NCBI GenBank assembly: GCA_036362985.1
Contig: JAYGXS010000008.1
Coordinates: 8,608,556 to 8,672,555 of the forward strand
DNA: 64,000 bases
Direction of reading: 5' to 3'
Origin: Ligula intestinalis
Lineage: Eukaryota; Platyhelminthes; Cestoda; Diphyllobothriidea; Diphyllobothriidae
In this document: positions 56,721 to 64,000 of the stretch, in pieces
Position numbering within the stretch: position 1 is the stretch's first letter
Layout: every line of letters starts with the position of its first letter
Program-made: the position numbers and the translations under genes
The notes under the pieces: generated by a model
What the model was told of the DNA's origin: nothing
The model's database searches: none
The model's input: only the letters and a program-made list of their open reading frames with translations

Positions 56721-58484
56721 ACGTCCGAACGCCTCCGACCAGTAGGCACGCACATCCCCCGTTTGTATGGTCTACCAAAGATCCATAAGGATGGCCTGCC
56801 AGTTCGTCCGATTCTGGACATGCGCAATTCACCCTATGCCGCGATAGCAAAATGGTTGGCGGCGAAACTCAAGCCTCTGCAGCATCAACTGGCACCACGT
56901 AGCTATCGAGACACGTTTGAATTTGTCGATAATATGAAAGATGTGAACTTAAACGGCATGAGAATGTTCTCCCTAGACGTCTCCTCGCTGTTTACAAACG
57001 TCCCTGTTACCGAGACAGTCGAATACATCTGCGAATTCCTATTGACAAATCAACTAGAAATAGGAATACCGATGAATGCACTACTGAAGTGCACACTGAA
57101 CGTGCAGTTCCTTTTTGATGGCCAAATATACAGACAAATAGATGGCGTTGCCATGGGCTCGCCTCTGGGACCACTTTTGGCTGACATATTCATGAGAAAG
57201 CTGAAAAAACATCAACTTAGTGATCAGATCCGCAAGTTAAATCACTACGGTCGCTACGTGGATGATATCTTCGTGATTTCCACAAACGAAACCGATAGAG
57301 ACGCGCTCTTAAGCGCGGTCAATCAAGCCCATCCTTCCATAAAGTTCACGTTGGAGATGGAAACAGCAGGTTCTCTCCCCTTCTTGGACGTCCTCCTTAG
57401 TCGTAGACCCGACGGTAGCGTCCGAAGGAGCGTGTATAGAAAGAAAACCTGGTCTGGACAATATACGAACTTTAGCAGTTTCGTACCTCTCCAACAGAAG
57501 CGAAATCTAGTTCGCTGCTTAACGCAAAGAGCTAAGAAAATTTGCTCTGAAGACACTATTGAAGAGGAACTCAAGAAAATGCAGGACTTACTCCGTGAGA
57601 ACGGATATCCTGAGAAATTCATTACCAAGAATATGGCTACTAAAGAAATGAAACCCACAACACTCACTGTGGAGAAGAAAACATTATTTCTCAAAGTGTC
57701 CTTTCGAGGAGACACGACAGGTGAACTCCTGAAAAGACGCCTTGAGGATGCCGTGTCACGAACTTTCCCAGCAGCGAGAGTTCGGGTACTATTCTCAACT
57801 AACCCATTCTTCCATGGGGAAGGTAAGGACAGGTTACCGACTCAGACCACCTCCATGTGTATCTACTCCTTTGCTTGCTCCTGTGGAGCAGGTTATATTG
57901 GTCCCACGAGTCGGCGCCTATCCAAAAGCATAAAGGAACACCTCCCACAATGGCTGAGGAAAGGTGATTTAAATACCAACAGAACCATCAACAGCTCTAT
58001 CCTAGCGCACATGTTGGATTCCGGATATCAGGTGGACCCCAACGAAGCCTTCAGGGTGGTCTACACGGTGCCAACAAGCTACCCTAAGTCACTGGGCCAG
58101 CGACTGTTGGCAACAGCAGAAGCAACTGCTATCCGGTTTAGGAAGCCAATTTTGTGCGTGCAGAAGAACCTGCTGCAAGCCCCAACGGCCACCTAGCTAC
58201 CGGCATTTTCCCCAAGTCTTCTCTCATCTTCCACCCTTCCCCCTTCTCCCTAATTTCCGCTTAATTAGCCGCTTGTTACTACCCCACCCCCTACTCTATC
58301 CCCGGACTAATTTGCCTATAACGTTGAACGTAATTTGCCTAAAATTTTACCTTTTACGCTTTACCCCCCTCCCATATAAGTGTACTGGCCTGATGAGAAT
58401 TTATTGAAATTATACGTATGCTCGCCAATTACTCCTCGGATTTCTGTGATGGGAATTTTCCCAACCTTGAACGTAAAGTACACA
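56721..58484 (+). mobile_element. PLE-A copy 3, longest, inserted in repeat arm
   Basis: This is a Penelope-like retroelement with most of the reverse transcriptase, the GIY-YIG endonuclease, the 3' UTR and the tail (58375-58475). The 5' part of the RT is missing. It splits the right arm of the inverted repeat: arm sequence ends near 56720 and resumes near 58485. Confidence 0.85.
56763..58196 (+). CDS. Penelope-like RT/GIY-YIG protein, 5'-truncated
   Basis: This is an open frame of 477 codons. It is also open upstream to about 56721, reading HIPR before the first listed codon, and has no proper ATG start. RT motifs are YGLPKIHKDGLPVRPI (2-17), SLDVSSLFTNVP (70-81, catalytic Asp), GVAMGSPLGPLLADIF (128-143), HYGRYVDDIF (161-170, catalytic YVDD) and SLPFLDV (204-210). 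A linker with IEEELKKMQDLL follows, then the GIY-YIG domain: CIYSF (366-370), GYIG (377-380), KEH (391-393) and LLATAEATAIR (448-458). The residue before the IKEH is Ser389, where the sister copies carry Arg. That is the position of the GIY-YIG catalytic arginine, so the nuclease is likely dead although the frame is intact. Confidence 0.85.
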   Translation: MYGLPKIHKDGLPVRPILDMRNSPYAAIAKWLAAKLKPLQHQLAPRSYRDTFEFVDNMKDVNLNGMRMFSLDVSSLFTNVPVTETVEYICEFLLTNQLEIGIPMNALLKCTLNVQFLFDGQIYRQIDGVAMGSPLGPLLADIFMRKLKKHQLSDQIRKLNHYGRYVDDIFVISTNETDRDALLSAVNQAHPSIKFTLEMETAGSLPFLDVLLSRRPDGSVRRSVYRKKTWSGQYTNFSSFVPLQQKRNLVRCLTQRAKKICSEDTIEEELKKMQDLLRENGYPEKFITKNMATKEMKPTTLTVEKKTLFLKVSFRGDTTGELLKRRLEDAVSRTFPAARVRVLFSTNPFFHGEGKDRLPTQTTSMCIYSFACSCGAGYIGPTSRRLSKSIKEHLPQWLRKGDLNTNRTINSSILAHMLDSGYQVDPNEAFRVVYTVPTSYPKSLGQRLLATAEATAIRFRKPILCVQKNLLQAPTAT

Positions 58485-58730
58485 AAAACGATATTTGTAC
58501 ACGACTTACATTCAATAAGGCCTTCGTTGTCTTAAATTCGCGTTAGAATCTTCAACATTTTGTTTTTGTGCAAGAACAAAATGCGTATCATTTATGCATT
58601 CAAACAAACACTTCTGTTACTGCGTTTTGTGCAAAATGATTTCACAGGATAGCTTAACATAATTTTTTAAAATGCAAATCTGCAATGTTACTGCAAATAA
58701 TTGTGATTCATTTTACTTATTTTGGAGTTC
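58485..58730 (+). repeat. Right arm of inverted pair, second part
   Basis: From gtacacgacttacattcaat onward it is collinear (inverted) with 48955-49130, including the taaaaaattat and cacagga-agct blocks. It continues the arm interrupted at 56720. Confidence 0.72.
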
Positions 58731-59092
58731 CTTCATAGTATAATCAACATTAGCGTGCATTTTGGCTCTCTCCTTCGTGATAGCATAGGAAATTCCTTCG
58801 AAATGAGACCACTCCCGATTTCCCCAAAATTAATGGCCATTTCTCTTAACAAACCTAACTAAAATGACGATTTAACTGAATGAAAGGCTTTCGCAGAATT
58901 CAATAAACTGAATGAATCAAAACAGTGTTACTAAATATACGCTAAAGTACCTAGTCAAATTTCATCATGAAGGTTGCATGGTTTTTGGCGACTATTGTAT
59001 GTTAAATGCTTCATTGCCTTGCCCCCTTCTTCTGCTTCCCTCCGAAATTTCGCGCCTCCAGTCTCAGGACTTTTTTTCTCTCGCTCCTTCAG

Positions 59093-59243
59093 TCACATTC
59101 CGCGTCCGCTTGAATTCCTCTCCTACTGTGTCAACTTTCAAACCATTTTGGTGGGCCCCCCTCTCTCCTACAAGGACTACCTCATCTACATCGAGGACAG
59201 ACAGGCAGATTATCTGAAAACCGACGCCCAGAAAGCCTACTTT
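59093..59243 (+). CDS. MBOAT lysophospholipid acyltransferase, exon C
   Basis: The acceptor TCGCTCCTTCAG ends at 59092 and the donor TTT|GTAAGT starts at 59244, giving 151 nt. It encodes HIPRPLEFLSYCVNFQTILV, then GPPLSYKDYLIYIEDRQADY and LKTDAQKAYF. This matches the most conserved N-terminal MBOAT1/2 block (pattern: PSLLEYLSYxFNFxGxLAGPxxSYKDYxxFIEGR). It contains the NF and GPxxSYKDY residues that in known MBOAT structures line the acyl-donor tunnel entrance. The first base completes the codon split with exon B and the end is in phase 0. Confidence 0.9.
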
Positions 59244-59459
59244 GTAAGTCATTGTTTCTCTCTCTCTCTCTTCTATTTCATTTCTTAGCTTAATTTACTG
59301 CCTCTTCCCCCGTGTTGTTCGGTCAGGTGTTTTGTATGACACAGTTCGGCCGCTGTAGAATGCGCATCACGTGTAACAGGGAGTGGTTAGTGGGCGTGGT
59401 GGAGGATAATGACATGTTCATGCGTTACTTAATGGTCGGAAGAGCTGTCGTGAGTTATG

Positions 59460-59545
59460 CATAGGTGTGAGTGCTTCGTGTATGCGCGAACCAAGCATGC
59501 GCGTCCAGTCGGTTGCATGTTATTTAGAGGACAGTTTAGGCCCTT
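59460..59545 (-). repeat. Inverted segment partner of 59700-59780
   Basis: gcgcgaaccaagcatgcgcg and the following gacagtttaggcccttt are inverted at 59700-59780 (cgcatgcttggttcgcgcat, gggcctaaaa). The arms are about 70 bp and the spacer about 155 bp. It may be the same kind of inverted PLE segment as in PLE-A and PLE-B, here internal rather than tail. Confidence 0.55.
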
Positions 59546-59589
59546 TGTATACGATACACTATGCTGCCATATACATCAAAGAAGTGTCG

Positions 59590-60180
59590 GAAGCGACCGA
59601 GCACATTGCTGCGGGATTAGGCGTGTTGGAATTGCACACCGACCAAAGGCGACTATGCGCAGCCGGGTCATGAGAATCAAGGACAAATTAAATCCAAATA
59701 AGCAGTCAGGTATAGGGCCTAAAAAGTTATCGAGCGTACACAGGACAGACTTGAAGCGCATGCTTGGTTCGCGCATACAGGAAAATGAGCTGTGGCTGTC
59801 AGATGGGATGGTGCATTATCGCAAGTGGCTGCCCACGCCTACGAGTCACGGGTCACGAGTTAAACTCCCCAGCTGCGAGGAGAATCGCCCACGCTGGCAG
59901 CAAGACGGGCCGATAAGAACTCAGCTAATCGATTTATCGATGTGACGCTGGCATACATCGCTCTGCTCAGGCATCTCCGAACTGACGTCACTTGTAGTTG
60001 ATTAGCCCCTGCCCCCTGTTACTTTTTGCGTCTTTATCTGTTGACACTTTTATCTCTGACGATGGACTCCAGTAAGAGTTCGAAAGTTCAGACGAATGAA
60101 ACCATGTTTCCGGCTGTCAAACTGTTTCCAGTCGTATGGGGTTCTGATGGAAAAAAAAACCGTCTGATTCTCCCTGTTGA
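59590..60180 (+). mobile_element. Penelope-like relic, PLE-C
   Basis: VGIAHRPKATMRSRVMRIKD and KLNPNKQSGI match the pre-GIY stretch of Penelope-like proteins (pattern: GIAHKPAxxIRxxxMRxKD). The tail at 60050-60130 (ctctgacgatggactccagt, agagttcgaaagttcagacg) resembles the PLE-B tail. The GIY-YIG core itself is lost. Confidence 0.6.
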
Positions 60181-60609
60181 TCTTGATTGTGCTATCTCTC
60201 GGAATATCAAAATTGCATATTTTATTTGACAGAGCCTTCTTCATTCACCTTTTATGTTAGCATATTTGTGTGTTTTAGATCTTTTAAATGGGTTTTACTG
60301 CCTGTTCTTCTTGCGGACAACTTCTGTGCCTTCGCAATGACAATTCCTTGTCTTCAAAGGCAGTCAGGAATAGTAGGCAGGCTGTTTGATACCTCAACTC
60401 GTCCTGCTACTGTTTACGTGGACGGGTATTTCGCACGTGGTCCAGTAATTGAAACATGCGCTCAAACCCTCCAAACTATACCTCGGTGACAAAGGCCTGG
60501 CGCTTCCCAGAACGCATTGAGGCCATTTTGACGGAGGCCGATAAGCGTGATCCCGACCCGAGCTTTGTGTTTCCAGCAGAGGTCATCTGCCGTTCCCACT
60601 TCTGTACTA

Positions 60610-60965
60610 TTATGTTCGAAACTGTTGTAATGTTGCCAAAAGCCAAGATTTTTGCCAACCCAGACACCCCAAGGCGGACAAGGAGACAAGGGTGCAAGAA
60701 GAGGAAGTCTTTCTTGCGTGCGTAGTACAGGATATCGAAGCAAACAAGCGTGGCCAGATCCGACCAATCAGATTGTGTCCTCGAGCGAGTAGCGACTCGA
60801 TTAGCTTTCTGATTCACCCGGCTGGTGTGTTAGAGCCCCAAGCCTATCCGCAGCTGTGTGCTGCATCGTCACATGCTTTATGTGTGGCGGCGAACCAATA
60901 GCGTGGCGTGAGAGCGTCTCGCCGGGGCCGCATGCGAGCACGTCTGTTGGGACGGTTCCTAACAA
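60610..60965 (+). repeat. Dispersed repeat family B, copy 3
   Basis: It is collinear with 11620-11990: ttgccaaaagccaagatt, gaccaatcagattgtg, gagtagcgactcgatt, tgagagcgtctcgcc and a terminal cctaaca. Confidence 0.72.
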
Positions 60966-60969
60966 AAAC

Positions 60970-61585
60970 AACACCCCAGTCTTATCAGTCTTCTAACTCG
61001 GGAATGCCACTTATTTGTATGCGGTGGCTGTCCATTTTGCTGGCAGATCCACTTTCAAGGGTTAATTATTGCTGACCAGACTTGTAAGCTGCAGCAGCAC
61101 CCGTTGTGATACTTTTTCTTTAGTGTTTTAAGACACCGCGACCCAAACTCCGGACAATTGCAATGGGGCTTTAATTGTTTTTTGTCAAAAAGGGAGGCAT
61201 TTCGAAACAAGTAGATGTAATAATTGGAACAAAAAGACTACTGGACCGACTTTCAGGTTCTTACTCGAACCCATCGTCATGACAGTCGCACCTAAGGGTG
61301 GTACAAGTGGTACAATTGTCACGCCACCACGCTGCCTAATAATAATTACCAGCAGCATCCATCGCAGTTCTTGTGACGACCGCCTGGTAGTCTGCACCCG
61401 GTCATTATTAATCGTTGTCGTCGTTGCTGATTCTCGGCGTGATAATTACGCTACAACTTGGCTCGTTTTAACCGGAACGTTCCCCACCCTCCCCCCTGCG
61501 TATAGCTAATTACTCGGTCCAGGTAAAGTTTCAGTGCAGAATGAAGGGGTCCGTAGTGTTGGGCAGATCGTATTATCGAAAAAGA
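60970..61585. other. Intron sequence, nothing recognised
   Basis: No supported exon or repeat family was found between family B copy 3 and the SINE pair. Confidence 0.4.
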
Positions 61586-61589
61586 CAAG

Positions 61590-61760
61590 CGAGGGGACTG
61601 GAATGGCCATTTCTGACTTATTAGCGCTTGTCAGGCAGTCATACTCAGACCCATTTGGTGCACCACCCGAGACTCGAACTGGCAACCTTTCTTGGTCAGA
61701 GTCCAACACCCTGACCATTGAACCACGAGCGCGTTGTATTGCCGGTTTAGGTTGAGGCCT
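61590..61760 (-). repeat. tRNA-derived SINE (family 1), minus copy
   Basis: On the minus strand: A-box region cgtggttcaatggtcagg, B-box region ttgccagttcgagtctcgg, then gtatgactgcctgacaagcg and gccattccagtcc. Its head faces the head of the plus copy at 61815. Confidence 0.75.
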
Positions 61761-61814
61761 GCGGCAGTCAGAACCTCTTTCGGAGTCTAAGGCCCCGCTC
61801 TAAATTGGCAAGAC

Positions 61815-62100
61815 AACAACTTCGTGACTCAATGGTTATGGCGTTTGACTCTAATCAAGAGGTCGCGTGTTCGAGGCTCGGATGGAACACCACCTGGGTC
61901 TGGTTACGACTGGCTGACGTCGGTTAATAAGCCAGAAATGGCCATTCCAGTCCCCTTTCTTGTCTTTGCTGACAATACTACCTGCGTATACTACCAGCTG
62001 CTACAGTTTTCAGGGCCTCTGTCGAGATCCAAGGCAGAGCGGGCCAGATGGGTTCCGTTAGCGATCGGTGAACTTTCACCAACGAGGCCCACGGTCTTTT
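61815..62100 (+). repeat. tRNA-derived SINE (family 1), plus copy
   Basis: A box tcgtgactcaatggttatgg and B box gtcgcgtgttcgaggctcgg are followed by the full family body to gttccgttagcgatcggtga. It is the longest copy in the window. Confidence 0.78.
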
Positions 62101-62104
62101 AGAT

Positions 62105-62779
62105 CGACTGCAGGTCGGAAATCGCCGGCTTTAGCAGCTCGTGGCTAGCGTGTTGTCCTCTCTTGTGGGACTTTTGGTCTCCTCAAACCTGTAGGTGTCT
62201 TACCATGTCCTATCGACGGCCCTTCGCCCTAAGAGCTAGGTCAATGTGGGCATCCTCCAGGTATGATTAATCCCCTCCTCCACCTCGGCCTTACCGAATT
62301 TAGCTTGTCTCTGCCATCATTGTAAGCCAACGTTTGCCGCTTAACATGTATCACTCCACCCTGGCACCTCTGACTCTCCTAGCGGCCTTAGACTTGGACG
62401 CCTGTTTCTCTTCTGGGTGAGTGAGTATTAGATGCCGCCCAGTAACTCGTACAGGTCACTATGGTAATGGACAATGATACAAGCTGCAATGTAGTTGGTA
62501 ATTCAGTTGAGCAGAAAGTCCCCTTTTGTGTCCCACTCAATGCATTACCACGGTTACCGTCCTCAGGATTTGCATGATTTCTCTCCCACTCACCACACCC
62601 CAGCCTAGCAACTTCTGTTGTTGTGGTGTGAGAAGGGGGAGGGGAGGAGAAAGGAGAGGCAAGACTGCAAGCTAAGGTCATCAACCCCCCCCCCCTTCCT
62701 ATCGCTGAGTTTGGATTTTCCTTTTGTGCCTTTTGCTCTTTCTGTTCTCTGCAATCCATGCTGCCTTTTCACATTTCAG
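62105..62779. other. Intron C-D, 3' part
   Basis: No further exon was recognised. A polypyrimidine-rich end leads to the acceptor CATTTCAG at 62779. Confidence 0.45.
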
Positions 62780-62812
62780 GAAGAAAATCGGAAGCGCATC
62801 CTTTATCCAAAG
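62780..62812 (+). CDS. MBOAT lysophospholipid acyltransferase, exon D (33 nt)
   Basis: This micro-exon lies between CATTTCAG and AAG|GTAAGT. It is in phase 0 and encodes the eleven residues EENRKRILYPK. It follows exon C in frame and occupies the hydrophilic loop after the SYKDY block, which is variable in length across the family. Support comes from strong splice sites on both sides and phase agreement. Confidence 0.7.
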
Positions 62813-62899
62813 GTAAGTCCAACTCTCAATATGGGTAACCCTTTGTTACTCTTACGAACTCCTCTCTCTCTAATCATCTCTCTCTTTCTTCTCTTGCAG

Positions 62900-62990
62900 G
62901 AGCTTACTATGACGCTTGGCCTTCGTACTTTTGGCTTCCTCGCATCGTACCTGCTGATTTGTCGTCGATTCCCGGTCTCCTTCTACACAA
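62900..62990 (+). CDS. MBOAT lysophospholipid acyltransferase, exon E (end uncertain)
   Basis: The acceptor TTCTCTTGCAG ends at 62899. In phase 0 it reads ELTMTLGLRTFGFLASYLLI, then CRRFPVSFYT. It corresponds to the membrane helix before the ...LPVEYN segment in human MBOAT2 (similar spacing of G, IC and PV). The proposed donor ACAA|GTGGGC is weak. The frame stays open to a stop at about 63031, so the true 3' boundary could differ. A second frame here is also open, but it conflicts with the phase of exon D. Confidence 0.62.
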
Positions 62991-63589
62991 GTGGGCCCTT
63001 ATTTTATTCACTATTTTCTTTCTACTTATAGCCTTTTCACTAGGATTTTTTGCTGTAACATTAAGTGGTTAGTTGTGTGTGTGGTGATCTCACAAAATGC
63101 GGCATGTACTGAAGCTGATGAATCGTTGCTAAATTCACAAATAACTATTTGAATAACACAGTATCCGTTGCCATAGCATTGGTGGCTCCGTCAGAAGAAA
63201 CCGTAAAACACGGAATAGGAAACCCCCGTCATATTGTTGGCCTTATAAAAGAGTGTATGTTCCGTAACTCAAAAATATGCCCTCACATTAACCCCAGCCC
63301 CAATTTAGCATCAAAATTGACCTGAACCCTCGTCTTTCTAGCATTTGGCGCAAGGCTTCCTTTTCCGGTACCCTACCAAGGCAAAAAATGCAACTGCACT
63401 TAAAGTTATTATTATTAATTTACTAAAAACTTAAAGGTATTTTGGTAGATTGCATAGTTAGCCAGATAAAACTCTGAAAAAGGGATGGTGGGTTTCGGAA
63501 ATGTGACAGCGCGCGCAAATATTTGGTTGCTTAAATAATTATTCCGATTATTTTCTCCTTTTATACGCTCTGATCTTCAAAATTATTTT

Positions 63590-63885
63590 TTTCAGTAGGG
63601 ATTCCATGTGGGGTCGTCTGGGGAGCGTGTGAAGCGCGCCCCTCAGGCTCAAGGGCATCTGATTTTAGGGAAGAGAACAGGCGTGGCATGTCAGGGAACA
63701 GATGAGATCGCAATATTCCTGTAAAATAAAAAAAATTACGAGGACAAGTTGGGTCGCGTACTCAAACCTCGGGCGAGGATACTGAACTAGGCTTTAATAT
63801 CATCCCTAACCCCCCGCCCGACCAGAGGTGAGCGAGTGTATATCGGACGAGTGTGCCCTAACCTCGGGCGAGATCATTAAGGTGT
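63590..63885 (-). repeat. Dispersed repeat family C, minus copy
   Basis: The reverse complement gives ctcgcccgaggtt, cgggcggggggttag, gagtacgcgacccaacttg and ggggcgcgcttcacac, in the order seen at 12600-12925. The motif cctcgggcgagg occurs twice. Confidence 0.72.
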
Positions 63886-64000
63886 ACTTTCTAGTAGAAC
63901 CACTAACCCCAAATAGCATAAAGGGCGAACGAGTAATGAATGTTGAAGATTGTGGAATTCACCCTACTTAAAATTAGTACGTAGGCGATTATTCCCGTAG

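Larger units (their letters stand above)
23179..62990 (+). other. MBOAT1/2-like gene span (partial)
   Basis: Five exons on + join without frame conflict: A ends in phase 2, B supplies the third base and ends in phase 2, C supplies the third base and ends in phase 0, D is 33 nt, E starts in phase 0. Introns are 26,897, 8,585, 3,536 and 87 bp, all GT-AG. The three long introns carry nearly all the mobile elements from 23 to 62 kb. The N-terminus is missing, and the catalytic Asn and His regions of the family fall beyond exon E, outside the window. Confidence 0.8.

Noticed and set aside
62902..63075. Second open frame over exon E (AYYDAWPSYFW, then a hydrophobic stretch to TAG)
   Set aside because: It is out of phase with exon D and does not fit the family alignment, whereas the phase-0 frame does. 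Kept in mind because exon E's donor is weak.
1..64000. Prokaryotic operon, phage, CRISPR or toxin system
   Set aside because: The window shows GT/AG introns, AATAAA signals, SINEs and animal-type retroelements. There is no repeat-spacer array and no prokaryotic gene organisation.

Overview
The window is eukaryotic nuclear DNA, most likely from a flatworm with a large, repeat-rich genome. A diphyllobothriidean-type tapeworm is my best guess and a trematode is possible. The evidence is spliced genes with GT/AG introns up to about 27 kb, several Penelope-like (PLE) families carrying GIY-YIG domains, RTE/CR1-type non-LTR retrotransposons, tRNA-derived SINEs and Tc1/mariner-type foldback elements. 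The host assignment is inference. There are no operons, phage genes or CRISPR arrays.

Three host genes are supported. (1) The last coding exon of an OVCA2/FSH1-like serine hydrolase lies on + at 2116-2255, with an AATAAA signal at 2346. (2) An intronless ENY2 (SAGA/TREX-2 subunit) lies on - at 3784-4131. (3) A membrane-bound O-acyltransferase of the MBOAT1/2 lysophospholipid acyltransferase type runs on + through most of the window. Five of its exons are visible (about 23179-23349, 50247-50507, 59093-59243, 62780-62812, 62900-about 62990). Their splice phases join exactly. Its first exons and its catalytic C-terminal half were not found or lie outside.

The rest is repeats by region. 1-2 kb: small PLE and RTE relics. 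2.7-3.3 kb: inverted pair of tRNA-like SINEs. 4.3-6.3 kb: tandem repeat interrupted by a retrotransposon fragment. 7.0-7.9 kb: PLE-B copy. 18-22.6 kb: two TA-flanked foldback elements and a CR1-like fragment. 27.9-34.7 kb: three truncated PLEs. 35-36.5 kb: direct repeats around several palindromes. 42.3-47.5 kb: PLE-B fragment and about 1-kb tandem units. 48.95-58.7 kb: a long inverted-repeat pair bracketing MBOAT exon B, with a nearly complete RTE element, a 172-bp insertion and a PLE-A copy. 59.5-62.1 kb: PLE-C relic and SINEs.

The observations most worth following are these. Inverted copies of the 3' tail sit at the 5' end of three independent PLE insertions. The inverted arms flank MBOAT exon B, a layout that favours exon circularisation or skipping. 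A 172-bp PLE-tail-like insertion has an 11-bp target duplication and an empty-site comparison inside the window. All homology calls are from reading the sequence and remembered family patterns; no database search was run.
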